A DNA stretch of 64,000 nucleotides from an uncultured Clostridia bacterium (GCA_946407705.1 CAMJPC010000001.1:310001-374000); one strand, 5' to 3'; positions 16,625-25,408 are shown, counted from the first letter of the stretch. The notes: generated by a model not told the origin, from the sequence alone. Program-made: numbers and translations.

Positions 16625-18191
16625 ACTGACGCCTCTCCAAAGTAATCTTCAGCATTCCTTCGGACTTTGTCCCTCCGGACTGTCCGTACCTTTCCCGGCT
16701 CAACGGGCTTGTAAAGCCCTCGGCATGTCCCACGCCCGGGATCCAGAGGATCTTGTCCTCATTCTTCCTGGCCGCGAAAAGAATCCCCTCTCTCGCGCTT
16801 TCCGGGACTTTGATATCCGTAAAGAGCCTCGTGATCTTTTTCGAGCCGGCAGCGCCCGCCTTACCGAAAACACGGTTCTGCGGATCCGCCGCCATGTTGA
16901 ACAGCATCAGTTTACCGTCCTGAGCATATTCAAACGGACAAAACCACGAGAAGTTATTATACTCTAAGTCACCCTTATTCTCAAATAAATATATATTAAT
17001 ATGCAGGTCCGAGTTAGGGATTTTTACGGCAATCATGCCCTCCCTGCCGTAAACCTTGGGCACGGGGATCTCCAAAGATACCGGTCCTGACGCAGCCAGA
17101 AGTCCCATTTCAGCAACGATCGCCCTTGCAACGGCCCCTTCTCCGTTCTCCTTGCAGAAGCAGAAACGGTTGCCGAACCTGTATGCTTTACGGGAGAAAG
17201 GCATCGGGATAACGGTCTCTCCGTTAGCTTCCTTCCTGGAAATGAGTTCAGCGCAGTTTTTGAGGTTTATGGCCTCAAAATCGGTCAGGTTTCCGAATGT
17301 ATCATGCCAGAGCTTCCTGATGACGCGGGAATTCATTGCCGGAGCAAGTTCCGCGGTCTTATGGCAGTCGAGCGACCTGATGCCGGAATCATCATCTCCT
17401 AACATCACAAGACAGCTCTCATAGGCCTTCTCAGCCTCTTCAGCCAGGAATTCCAGGTCATCTTCGATGAGCGAATATGTCCTGTTAAGCGAATTGGACG
17501 GGCTTACTCCGGTCATCTTCTCAACTTCGGGGAGCAAAACATTACGCCATACGTTTCTCGTACCGTCAGACTCGAGGTTTGTCATGTCCACGGCATAGCG
17601 GATCTTCTCTTCCTCGAGCATGGCAGTAAGCTCGCTCTTGGAGCAGCAGAGCAAGGGCCTTATTATGTTTCCCGTCCTTGCCCTGGGAGTTACGAGCCCT
17701 TCCAGGCCGGCTCCCCTGAACAGGTTCATCATCATGGTCTCGGCAACGTCATTTCTGTGGTGTGCCACGGCGATCCTTACGTCGACGAAACCTTCGGATT
17801 CCTTAAGATCCAGGGCATAGTTCTCGAATGCCTCATATCTCAGTATCCTGCCTGCGGTTTCTTCGGAAAGCCTGTTTTCTTCTGCGTATTTCTCAACATC
17901 AAGACTTACCGTTCTGAGCGGAACATTAAGGCGTTCACAGATCTTCGCGGTCAGTTCGGCATCCCTGTCACAGTCGCCGGGTCTCAGGTTGTGGTTAATG
18001 TGGATCGCATAGAGCTTGACCTTTGAACCTGCCCTGATGAGGTCAGTAAGCAAGAGCAGGAGCGCTACGGAATCGGGTCCGCCCGAGCATCCCGTGATAA
18101 CTGCTTCGCATTCAAGAAGTGCCTTATCACGGCAGAAGATGCCAACCCTATTGGCAAGCTCCTGTCTCAGACTGTTCCACGTGTTCTTCAT
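16614..18191 (-). CDS. tilS: tRNA(Ile)-lysidine synthetase
   Basis: It modifies the wobble cytidine of the tRNA(Ile) CAU anticodon to lysidine using ATP and lysine. The PP-loop motif SGGPDS lies near residue 34 (GCSGGPDSVALLLL). An N-type ATP pyrophosphatase domain (about 25-220) is followed by the substrate-binding and C-terminal TilS domains, 525 residues in total. It begins 3 bases after dnaB ends and overlaps hpt. The C-terminal part is rather divergent but in one frame. Confidence 0.95.
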   Translation of the reverse strand: MKNTWNSLRQELANRVGIFCRDKALLECEAVITGCSGGPDSVALLLLLTDLIRAGSKVKLYAIHINHNLRPGDCDRDAELTAKICERLNVPLRTVSLDVEKYAEENRLSEETAGRILRYEAFENYALDLKESEGFVDVRIAVAHHRNDVAETMMMNLFRGAGLEGLVTPRARTGNIIRPLLCCSKSELTAMLEEEKIRYAVDMTNLESDGTRNVWRNVLLPEVEKMTGVSPSNSLNRTYSLIEDDLEFLAEEAEKAYESCLVMLGDDDSGIRSLDCHKTAELAPAMNSRVIRKLWHDTFGNLTDFEAINLKNCAELISRKEANGETVIPMPFSRKAYRFGNRFCFCKENGEGAVARAIVAEMGLLAASGPVSLEIPVPKVYGREGMIAVKIPNSDLHINIYLFENKGDLEYNNFSWFCPFEYAQDGKLMLFNMAADPQNRVFGKAGAAGSKKITRLFTDIKVPESAREGILFAARKNEDKILWIPGVGHAEGFTSPLSRERYGQSGGTKSEGMLKITLERRQYGN

Positions 18192-18194
18192 CGT

Positions 18195-19829
18195 TTAAAT
18201 GAAACCGTCCTCAAAATCGTTATGGGCATTGGCGAAAAATGATTCATCGCCGTCAGCCTGAGCCGGAGGTGCATCGTTGTCGTCAGGCATGACCGCAGGC
18301 TCATCATCCTCGAAGTTATAGGCTGAGGCTGCGCTGTCTGAAGACTGGGTCCTTGTATATGCGCTCTCATTCTCTTCGGGATCGTGCCTGTTCTTGTCGA
18401 ACTCGTAGAAAAGGGTCTTTCTTGCGATCCAGCAGACCTTGTCCCTGCCGGTCCTTCCCTGACGGTTCTTGGACAGATAGATATATGCATCCTTTACGAC
18501 GTTGTCATTGTCGGTTTCCTGAGGAGCTGGCGCTTCATCGTCGCCGTCGCCGTTCTTAGGTGCAACGTCATCGTTTTTCTTGTAGTAATCGGGACGGTCG
18601 ATAAACATGACAGTATCGGCGTCCTGCTCGATGGCACCTGAGTCTCTGAGGTCAGAGAGCTGCGGTGTGTGGTCGTCACGCTGCGCAGCGCCTCTCGATA
18701 ACTGTGAGAGCGCGATTATCGGAATTCCGAATTCCTTTGCAAGAAGCTTTAACGACCTTGAGATCTCCGTAACTACTTCGTTACGGGACTTATTGACTCC
18801 CGGAAGGCTCATGAGCTGCAGATAGTCGACGATCACGAGAGCCGGTTTGGACTCGGGTTTGGCCGAAAGCTCGGTAAGCTTGGACTTCATCGTGACGGGG
18901 TTCGTGTCCGAATTGTCATCGATATATACCGGGAAGTCCGAAAGTTTAACGACCGCATTATTGATCTCGCGCCTGTCATCGGCGGTCATCTTGCGGGAAT
19001 AAAGAATCTTCGTAAGAGGCCTGTTCATGCTTGCCGACATGAATCTTTTCGCTATCTCGTTCTTGGACATTTCGAGCGAAAAGATGGCAACAGGCTTGTT
19101 TGTGGCAGCTACGTTGGCCGCCATGTTGATCGCGAGCGCTGATTTACCCATACTCGGACGTGCGGCAAGGATGTTTAATGAACCGGGCTTAAGTCCGCCC
19201 GAGAGCATCTCGTCAAGTCTCGGGAATCCGAGTTTGACCAGCTTGCCGTCATTGCCGGGCTGGAGTTCTTCGCTCATCTCGACCATCGTTGACTTGAGGA
19301 TCTCGGAAAGTACCTCAAATCCTTTGGTCTCGCCCGTATTCTTCAGTTTGGATATCGATGAGATCGCATAGTCAACGACTTCGGAAGTCCTCTTCTCGCC
19401 GCTGACTGCCAAACCTCTGATCAGGTCGATCTCTTTTACGAGTTTGCTCTTGTCACTCTTTTCCCGAATCGCGGAAATGTATCCGCTCATGCTCGATAAG
19501 ACTGCTGTCGTCTCACCGATCTTGTAGATATACCTGAGTCCGCCCGCCCTCTCGAGATCGCCGCGGCGCTCGAGTTCATTGGTTACGGTGAACCTGTCGA
19601 TGCTGGCGTTATTGAGGAACATATCGATAATTACACTGAAGATCAGTGAATTGCGGGGATCAGAGAAGTCATCCTTCGTGATCTTGCTCTCGACAGCCTC
19701 GAGCATGGCTTTGTCCTTGCGCATGCACAGCGACAAAAGGGCCATCTCGATCTCAACGGAATCCTCCTGGGTATTGGAAACTCCGTCGATCAGGTTATCC
19801 ATGTATCCGGGATCGTCGTTCATCATCAT
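18195..19829 (-). CDS. dnaB: Replicative DNA helicase DnaB
   Basis: Ring helicase of the replisome. The N-terminal DnaB domain (about 15-125) is followed by the RecA-like core with Walker A ARPSMGKSALAIN (near 222) and a Walker B/DYLQLM segment. At 544 residues it is about 100 longer than usual. The extra length is an Asp/Asn-rich insert after the FIDRPDYY segment (about 410-435) and an acidic Asp/Glu/Ala tail (about 470-544). The start overlaps the rplI stop; three consecutive Met codons make the exact start uncertain. The core motifs look intact. Confidence 0.95.
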   Translation of the reverse strand: MMMNDDPGYMDNLIDGVSNTQEDSVEIEMALLSLCMRKDKAMLEAVESKITKDDFSDPRNSLIFSVIIDMFLNNASIDRFTVTNELERRGDLERAGGLRYIYKIGETTAVLSSMSGYISAIREKSDKSKLVKEIDLIRGLAVSGEKRTSEVVDYAISSISKLKNTGETKGFEVLSEILKSTMVEMSEELQPGNDGKLVKLGFPRLDEMLSGGLKPGSLNILAARPSMGKSALAINMAANVAATNKPVAIFSLEMSKNEIAKRFMSASMNRPLTKILYSRKMTADDRREINNAVVKLSDFPVYIDDNSDTNPVTMKSKLTELSAKPESKPALVIVDYLQLMSLPGVNKSRNEVVTEISRSLKLLAKEFGIPIIALSQLSRGAAQRDDHTPQLSDLRDSGAIEQDADTVMFIDRPDYYKKNDDVAPKNGDGDDEAPAPQETDNDNVVKDAYIYLSKNRQGRTGRDKVCWIARKTLFYEFDKNRHDPEENESAYTRTQSSDSAASAYNFEDDEPAVMPDDNDAPPAQADGDESFFANAHNDFEDGFI

Positions 19830-20278
19830 CAGCTCCGGTCAGTTACAACTTCTACGTTGATGTCAGCTGAAACCTTGGGGTGAAGCTTAACGCGTACTGA
19901 AAAGATTCCCGTATTCTTGATGGGATTGTTGATGACTATCTTCTTCTTCTCGATCTCGAAGCCTGCCGCCTTGAGCGTGTCGGAAATGTCAGAAGCAGTA
20001 ACGGCTCCGTAAAGTCTGCCGTCTGCGCCGCCTCTGGCCTTGACCTCAAAAGTCTTGCCCTCGATGGTCTTCTTTGTCTCCTGTGCCTCTGCGAGAGCTC
20101 TTCTCTCATGCTCAGCCTTTGCTCCGGCCTGTACCTTGACTTCGTTGAGTCCTGCAGCGGTCATCTCTTTTGCGAGACCCTGCTTGAAAAGAAAGTTCCT
20201 TGCGTATCCGTCACTGGCATTGACCACATCTCCGGCCTTGCCGAGATTCTTAACGTCTGCGAGAAGTATTACCTTCAT
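19829..20278 (-). CDS. rplI: Ribosomal protein bL9
   Basis: Large-subunit ribosomal protein of 149 residues. The N-terminal domain [17 protein letters not shown] is characteristic, followed by the long helix and a C-terminal rRNA-binding domain. I placed the start at the ATG at 20278, with AGGAGAATACTT directly upstream, rather than at the longer frame. It is coupled to dnaB by overlap. Confidence 0.97.
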   Translation of the reverse strand: MKVILLADVKNLGKAGDVVNASDGYARNFLFKQGLAKEMTAAGLNEVKVQAGAKAEHERRALAEAQETKKTIEGKTFEVKARGGADGRLYGAVTASDISDTLKAAGFEIEKKKIVINNPIKNTGIFSVRVKLHPKVSADINVEVVTDRS

Positions 20279-20308
20279 AAGTATTCTCCTGAATTGTTTA
20301 TTCCCGAT

Positions 20309-20382
20309 AAAAAATGAATCGGGCATCACCAGTACATATTATATGCCATTAAAGCAAATATGTGACGGATTGATGCCCGATT
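20309..20382 (-). terminator. Long-loop hairpin with T-run between rpsR and rplI, containing a -10-like box
   Basis: Perfect 12-bp arms TGATGCCCGATT (20371-20382) and AATCGGGCATCA (20317-20328) enclose 42 bases and, on the minus strand, are followed two bases later by six T. This is terminator-like for the rpsF-ssb-rpsR unit although the loop is long. The loop also holds a TATAAT (20338-20343) with a fair -35 (GTCACA, 20361-20366), so it may restart transcription for rplI-dnaB. Confidence 0.5.
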
Positions 20383-20464
20383 GTCTTAAAATTCTGAATG
20401 AATCCGTATCGGTCATCGCTGCCTTCGGCACGCGCCCGACACGTTCAGTCGAGAAAGCCGCTGA

Positions 20465-20737
20465 TTACTGCGCCGTGTAAGGAAGCAGTGCGACCTGGCG
20501 TGCACGCTTGATAGCTGTTGTCAGCTCACGCTGATGGATAGCGCATGTACCTGTCATTCTCTTGGGGAGGATCTTGCCATTCTCGGAAATATACTTCTTG
20601 AGAAGCACATCATCCATGAAATCGATTGTCTCGATCTTATTAGCGCAGAATGTGCAGACCTTCCTGCGTGTACGTCTCTGCCTCATGCCGCCGGCAAAAT
20701 CCTTTCCACCGGCTTTAGGTGCTCTGTTCTCTGCCAT
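20465..20737 (-). CDS. rpsR: Ribosomal protein bS18
   Basis: Small-subunit protein of 90 residues that pairs with S6 on 16S rRNA. The core [19 protein letters not shown] is characteristic. Cys residues in VCTFC and CAIH suggest a zinc-binding form. It follows ssb by 22 bases in the classic rpsF-ssb-rpsR order. Confidence 0.97.
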   Translation of the reverse strand: MAENRAPKAGGKDFAGGMRQRRTRRKVCTFCANKIETIDFMDDVLLKKYISENGKILPKRMTGTCAIHQRELTTAIKRARQVALLPYTAQ

Positions 20738-20759
20738 TTTGTGTGATCTCCTTCACAAA

Positions 20760-21266
20760 TTAAATCTCAAACGGAAGATCTACCTGATCGCCGGGGCCGA
20801 AACCCGGGTCTGCGCTGGGCTCGATCTGAGTCCTGGGCGCGAGAGGCGCATCGGATGCCGCAGATCCTGCCGGAGGGGGTGCAAATGATGAGGTCGGAGC
20901 CGGTCTTGCAGCCGGTGCCTCGTGATATGCCTGCTCTCCTGACTGTCCGTTACCGGATTCAACGAACTCTGCCTCGTCAACCACTACTTCGGTGATGTAA
21001 CGCTTCTGTCCGTTCTGATCCTCGTAATTACGGGTCTGGATGCTTCCGACAAGTCCAATCCTGCTTCCCTTGCGGAAATACTTCTGGATGAAAGCGGCCG
21101 TCTGTCTCCAGGCAACACAGCTGATGAAATCAGCCTGTCTCTGGCCGTTGCTGTCCTTGAAGCGGCGGTCAACCGCCACTGTGAAGTTGCAGAACTGGGT
21201 CTGGTTCGAAGTAAGCTTTACTTCGGGATCTTTGGTAAGTCTTCCTACCAACATTACTTTGTTCAT
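20760..21266 (-). CDS. ssb: Single-stranded DNA-binding protein
   Basis: OB-fold protein that coats single-stranded DNA in replication and repair. The start MNKVMLVGRLTKDPEVKLT is diagnostic. The OB fold spans about 1-105, then a Pro/Ala/Gln-rich linker, and the acidic tip ends QVDLPFEI, a variant of the usual DDDLPF partner-binding tail. 168 residues. It lies between rpsF and rpsR. Confidence 0.97.
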   Translation of the reverse strand: MNKVMLVGRLTKDPEVKLTSNQTQFCNFTVAVDRRFKDSNGQRQADFISCVAWRQTAAFIQKYFRKGSRIGLVGSIQTRNYEDQNGQKRYITEVVVDEAEFVESGNGQSGEQAYHEAPAARPAPTSSFAPPPAGSAASDAPLAPRTQIEPSADPGFGPGDQVDLPFEI

Positions 21267-21297
21267 TAGTCTTGCCTTTCTCTGCTACGCGCAGTGA

Positions 21298-21585
21298 TTA
21301 CTCACCGACGCTGACAATGAGAAAACGAAGTACGCCGTCTGTGATCTTGAGAACACGCTCAAGTTCCTTAGGGAAATCGCTCTCGGCAGAAAAATATGCT
21401 TGAACGTAGCTGCCGCTCTTCTGGCCTTCGATCTCATAAGCAAGCTCCTTGGTGCCAACGATATCAAAAGACTTGATCGTTGCGCCGGATTCGAGCTTTG
21501 CCTTGACGGAGTCAGTAAGAGAAGCAAGTGCCTCATCACCTAAAGATGCATTGAGGACTGTGATCAAACGATAATTGTTTGCCAT
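21298..21585 (-). CDS. rpsF: Ribosomal protein bS6
   Basis: Small-subunit protein of 95 residues beginning MANNYRLITVLNASLGDEA with the single S6 fold. I chose the ATG at 21585 because GGAGG is 8 bases upstream; the earlier in-frame GTG would overlap that site. First gene of rpsF-ssb-rpsR. Confidence 0.95.
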   Translation of the reverse strand: MANNYRLITVLNASLGDEALASLTDSVKAKLESGATIKSFDIVGTKELAYEIEGQKSGSYVQAYFSAESDFPKELERVLKITDGVLRFLIVSVGE

Positions 21586-21599
21586 TTCATTCACCTCCT

Positions 21600-21660
21600 T
21601 CTGGACTATTCGGTCCGGATAAACCGGACAAGGATCGCTGCTAATATTTATGCAGCATTG
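21600..21660 (-). promoter_or_regulatory. Structured rpsF leader, possible S6:S18 autoregulatory element
   Basis: The leader contains a hairpin GTCCGG-TTTAT-CCGGAC directly followed by CCGAATAG, and a second stem GCTGC/GCAGC upstream. Many bacteria carry an rpsF-leader motif with a CCG element bound by the S6-S18 complex. This candidate has CCG-rich pairing in the right place, but I cannot confirm the consensus by eye. Confidence 0.35.
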
Positions 21661-21665
21661 AGAAG

Positions 21666-21693
21666 AATATCACAGCAGGCAATTATCCGTCAA
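21666..21693 (-). promoter_or_regulatory. Promoter of rpsF-ssb-rpsR
   Basis: Minus-strand -35 TTGACG (21688-21693) and extended -10 TGTGATATT (hexamer 21666-21671) are 16 bases apart, giving an 80-base leader. Confidence 0.65.
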
Positions 21694-21835
21694 GCATATT
21701 TACCTACTTATCTGTCCGCGTCCTGTCCTAAACTCTAACTGGTGCTATTCTATACTGCCCGGAGCCAAAAAACCACCTGACAAGCGGACAATCGGGACTA
21801 AACGGGAAAAATCGGAACCTGTGAGACTGGTGGGA

Positions 21836-23632
21836 TTATACCCTTTCCGCCCCCAAAGCCTTTATCAGATAAGGGAAGAGCATCTCTATCCAGGCCTTGA
21901 GCGCCTTGACGGTGTGAAGGTATGTAGCCTCATTTTCGCCTCTGGGATCAGGGATCGAGATGGATACCGACCTTCCGTTCTCATCCTTAAAGACAAGGCC
22001 GCAGGATGCCGCAAACGTAGAAAGCGAGAACACTTTGTCCTTGATCTGCGGGAATGCCCTTATTATCTCGAAAGCATGCTCGTCACGCACCGTGATTATC
22101 AGGTCAGATGCGTCATAGAGCGCGGGATCGACCCTTGTGGAACGCAAGTGGGAGATGTTCTTTCCGAGAACTTCGGATACGGCTTTCACCATACCCTGAT
22201 CGCAGGAAGCTCCGTCAGAAGCCGTTATTCCTGCCGATTCGCAGTAAAGCTCGCATCCGATGCTTCTGGATACCAGCATGGCAAAAGGTGAATTTTTAGT
22301 AATCAGTCCCGTCATGATAGCTTCGCAGGCCTGTGAAAGGCAGGTGTTGTCATCGTCAACGAAAAGAATCTGGGACGTGTATGTATCCTTAAATGCCTCA
22401 AGGGGGAGTTCGTTGCGGGAAGGCCTCTCGGGCTTGGGCATATCTGAAGCGAGCTCGCCCTTCTTCCCTGCCGCCTTTTCGAGCCTGTTCATGTAAGCGG
22501 CAGCCATTCCGCCGCCCGTAAGACCCTGGGCAAGTATCGTATCGACTTCCTGGCAGTCAAGATGTCTGAGGCCATCGAAAAGTCCGTGCGCCGCAGCTCT
22601 TACGTCCAAAGCATTTCCGTATTCATAGAACTCGGTATGCGCAAGAAGGATCTTGTCCCCGAGCTTCTCATACAGAGCCTTGACCTCAACGCCCGCGAAT
22701 ATTCCGACTCTTGCAAACGGATTTGCTTTGATTATCTCTTTCTCGCGGTGGATGAAAGGAGAAGCGATATCGACAAGAGCCTGTCTGTCGTCTTCGTTCA
22801 TTGTTTCGAAATCAGGCTTCTTCACTTCGGCAGGTGCTGCCTCTCCGGCCTCATCTCCAACAAGGACCGCGCCTTTGGGCATGTCCATGATCTCTACGTT
22901 TGCAAAAGGTGCGTAGTGGCGGTATTTCATTCCCGGAGCCTTGGGCGTCTGCCCTGCTTCGAGAGTCCCTGCATAAGCGGCATTGCCGTTTGCGCAGTCT
23001 TCAATGTCTGCCTTGGTAACGGCGCCGGGTCGGAGTATTACCGGCTTTTCGCCTGTCGCGTCAACAACGGTGGACTCTATTCCGAAAACGGAATCGCCGC
23101 CGTCTATTACTCCATAGACATACCCTTCCATGTCCTCCATGACCGCCCTGGCATTCGTGGGAGAAGGAGTTCCGGAAAGGTTTGCGGAGGGCGCTGCAAC
23201 GGGAACCCCGCAGTCCGTCAGGAACTCATTCGCAACGGGATCAGAAGGCATCCTGACGCCGACGGTATCAAGTCCTGCGGTAACCTCTGAAGGGATCTTA
23301 GCGGACTTTTTCATTATGACCGTGATGGGGCCTGGCATGAATGCATCGATGAGCTTCTGAGCAAGCGGCGTGATCTCTGAGACGATGTCCTTTATGAGTT
23401 CTTTATCACCGACGTGGCATATGAGCGGGTTATCGGAAGGACGACCCTTCGCGGCAAAGATACGGCTTACGGCTTCAGCATCAAAAGCGTTCGCACCGAG
23501 TCCGTAAACGGTCTCCGTCGGGAATGCGACTACCTCGCCTCCCCGGAGATGATCGGCACAGTCCTTTATGCCATTTTTATCGCTGCCTGATACCAGCTTT
23601 GTCTCATCGTAGATCTTTACTCGTTCCATCAT
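21836..23632 (-). CDS. Sua5-type threonylcarbamoyl-AMP synthase fused to a degenerate LMW tyrosine phosphatase domain
   Basis: Residues 20-215 are a YrdC/Sua5 domain that makes threonylcarbamoyl-AMP for tRNA t6A, with GGEVVAFPTETVYGLG and PSANLSG motifs. Residues about 235-400 are the Sua5 C-terminal domain, introduced by APGMKYRHYAP. Residues about 425-598 align by eye with low-molecular-weight protein tyrosine phosphatases (ESAGI, acidic DP segment). The active-site loop reads VDDDNTCLSQA instead of VCxGNTCRSP, so both the catalytic Cys and the Arg are gone and the domain should be inactive. The start overlaps the end of prfA by 4 bases. In Firmicutes Sua5 and YwlE-like phosphatase genes are often neighbours, so this may be a fusion of the two. 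Confidence 0.9.
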   Translation of the reverse strand: MMERVKIYDETKLVSGSDKNGIKDCADHLRGGEVVAFPTETVYGLGANAFDAEAVSRIFAAKGRPSDNPLICHVGDKELIKDIVSEITPLAQKLIDAFMPGPITVIMKKSAKIPSEVTAGLDTVGVRMPSDPVANEFLTDCGVPVAAPSANLSGTPSPTNARAVMEDMEGYVYGVIDGGDSVFGIESTVVDATGEKPVILRPGAVTKADIEDCANGNAAYAGTLEAGQTPKAPGMKYRHYAPFANVEIMDMPKGAVLVGDEAGEAAPAEVKKPDFETMNEDDRQALVDIASPFIHREKEIIKANPFARVGIFAGVEVKALYEKLGDKILLAHTEFYEYGNALDVRAAAHGLFDGLRHLDCQEVDTILAQGLTGGGMAAAYMNRLEKAAGKKGELASDMPKPERPSRNELPLEAFKDTYTSQILFVDDDNTCLSQACEAIMTGLITKNSPFAMLVSRSIGCELYCESAGITASDGASCDQGMVKAVSEVLGKNISHLRSTRVDPALYDASDLIITVRDEHAFEIIRAFPQIKDKVFSLSTFAASCGLVFKDENGRSVSISIPDPRGENEATYLHTVKALKAWIEMLFPYLIKALGAERV

Positions 23633-24717
23633 TCTTCACCTGTCTTTACAGCGTCATCGGCTGCCTGTGCCAATGTAAGCGCGTCGATTATCTCATCAAG
23701 ATCACCCGCAAGGATCTCATTTAACCGGTAGAGCGTAAGCCCTATCCTGTGATCAGTGACTCTTCCCTGGTGGTAATTATATGTTCTGATCCTTTCCGAT
23801 CTGTCGCCCGTTCCGACCTGCGAACGCCTAGCGTCGTTCTCGGCATTAACGTCCGATTCTCTCGCCATTGCCCAGAGACGGCTCTGAAGTACCGCCATCG
23901 CCTTAGCTTTGTTTTGTATCTGGCTTCTTTCGTCCTGACAGGTTACTACAAGGCCTGTCGGAAGATGCGTGATCCTTATCGCCGAAGTCGTCTTGTTGAT
24001 ATGCTGGCCGCCTGCTCCGGATGACCTGAAGAGGTCGATCCTCAGATCCTTCGGATTGATGACCACGTCCGTGGGATCAGCCTCCGGAAGTACCGCAACG
24101 GTGGCCGTGGAAGTATGGATTCGTCCGCCCGACTCGGTTACGGGAACACGCTGGACGCGGTGAACGCCGCTTTCGAATTTGAGTCTGCTATATGCCCTGT
24201 TGCCCTCGATCGAAAAGACTATCTCCTTGAAGCCTCCGAGTTCCGTCGAGCTTGAATCGACTATGCTTACGTCAAAGCCCCTGATGGCTGCATATCCCCT
24301 GTACATCTTGAAAAGGTCACCCGCGAAAAGCGCTGATTCCTCACCGCCCGCTCCGGCCCTGATCTCCATGATCACCGACCTGTTGTCTCTCGGATCACCG
24401 GGAGCCATGAGAAGCAGGAGTTCCTTCTCCAGCACTTCTATCTTTGCCTTATTCTCGGACAGTTCCGAAGAAGCAAATTCCCGCATCTCTTCATCACCTG
24501 AATCGCCGCTTTCGAGAATGGCCAGAAGTTCCCGGATCTCCTTTTCGCAAGCCTCATAAGCAAGGATCGCACGGTACTGCGGTTCTATCGCGCCCAGCTC
24601 CTTGGAATACTTCATATATTCCTCATGATTTGCGGCGACGACAGGATCGCTCATCGTTCCGGTGAGCTCCTCGTATTTAGCTTTAATGAGATCTGTCTTG
24701 CTTCTGTCTATAGCCAT
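23629..24717 (-). CDS. prfA: Peptide chain release factor 1
   Basis: Recognises UAA and UAG stop codons. The catalytic GGQ is present (SSGAGGQHINKT, near 235), with a release-factor domain and a conserved C-terminus, about 362 residues. I chose the ATG at 24717 (MAIDRSKTDL) since upstream in-frame codons fall against a terminator. The ribosome site is weak. It overlaps the Sua5 gene by 4 bases, so they are co-translated. Confidence 0.96.
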   Translation of the reverse strand: MAIDRSKTDLIKAKYEELTGTMSDPVVAANHEEYMKYSKELGAIEPQYRAILAYEACEKEIRELLAILESGDSGDEEMREFASSELSENKAKIEVLEKELLLLMAPGDPRDNRSVIMEIRAGAGGEESALFAGDLFKMYRGYAAIRGFDVSIVDSSSTELGGFKEIVFSIEGNRAYSRLKFESGVHRVQRVPVTESGGRIHTSTATVAVLPEADPTDVVINPKDLRIDLFRSSGAGGQHINKTTSAIRITHLPTGLVVTCQDERSQIQNKAKAMAVLQSRLWAMARESDVNAENDARRSQVGTGDRSERIRTYNYHQGRVTDHRIGLTLYRLNEILAGDLDEIIDALTLAQAADDAVKTGEE

Positions 24718-24741
24718 AACGCATAAAAGGTAACACAAAAA

Positions 24742-24764
24742 CCGCCGGCTTTGAAGTCCGGCGG
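24742..24764 (-). terminator. Terminator between the zinc-ribbon gene and prfA
   Basis: A perfect 7-bp stem CCGCCGG/CCGGCGG has a 9-base loop. On the minus strand it is followed by five T, and on the plus strand by TTTCTTT. It ends the upstream zinc-ribbon gene only about 25 bases before the prfA start. Confidence 0.8.
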
Positions 24765-24793
24765 TTTCTTTCAGGTTTTAAACCCGTTCACTC

Positions 24794-25408
24794 TCAGGTG
24801 GTCGAGGTGGTTGTGGCAGCAGCGATTGCGGCCGCATCATCGTCATCGGATTTAGCTTTTGCAGGAGCATCCGGTTCAGGTTCCGGCAAAGGAACAGAAG
24901 GAGCTGCAGGTGCCGGAGCAGGTGCAGGTGCTACGGGAGCCGCAACAACAGGTGCCGGAGCAGGCGCGGTTGCTGCGGTAATAGCAACAGGATAGGGTGC
25001 AGGTGCCCCGGGCTGCTGATCAGGCACCGCAAATCCAACCTCGAATTCAAGGCGGTGACGGATAGGCTTCTTGCAGCGCGGGCAATAAATGAATCCGTGA
25101 GGATACCATGCGCGATAACCAAGATCGTATGTATGGTAATTGAACTCATAGTAACAGTACTCACATCTGCAGTGGAATGTCGGGTTGTACTGGTCAAAGC
25201 CAGGAACCGGAAAAGGATTGACCACACCACTGTTCTGGACCCATGGTCTTCCGTCGATCACCGGCGGCGGACCGCCCGGAACGGGTGCCTGCACAGACTG
25301 GGGAACAGGCTGTGCAGAAGCAGCTGCTGCCACCGCAAAACTGTATCCGCATTTCATGCAAAAATTGGAACCGTTAGGTACTTCCGTACCGCATTTTGAG
25401 CAAAACAT
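24794..25408 (-). CDS. Double zinc-ribbon protein with Pro/Ala-rich tail
   Basis: A zinc ribbon at 1-25 (CSKCGTE, CMKCGYS) is followed by a Pro/Val linker. A second Cys/Tyr-rich zinc-binding region comes at about 80-120 (CRCEYCYYE and CPRCKKP), and then a Pro-Ala-Val low-complexity tail ending in an acidic Asp run and Thr/Ser. It has no signal peptide and no membrane span, so it is probably cytoplasmic. GGGAGG precedes the ATG. Function is unknown; 204 residues. The Ala/Pro tail raises local GC. Confidence 0.8.
   Translation of the reverse strand: MFCSKCGTEVPNGSNFCMKCGYSFAVAAAASAQPVPQSVQAPVPGGPPPVIDGRPWVQNSGVVNPFPVPGFDQYNPTFHCRCEYCYYEFNYHTYDLGYRAWYPHGFIYCPRCKKPIRHRLEFEVGFAVPDQQPGAPAPYPVAITAATAPAPAPVVAAPVAPAPAPAPAAPSVPLPEPEPDAPAKAKSDDDDAAAIAAATTTSTT

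Noticed and set aside
22562..23290. 242-codon plus-strand frame
   Set aside because: It is antisense to the Sua5 fusion gene, whose motifs are clear, and has no ribosome site.
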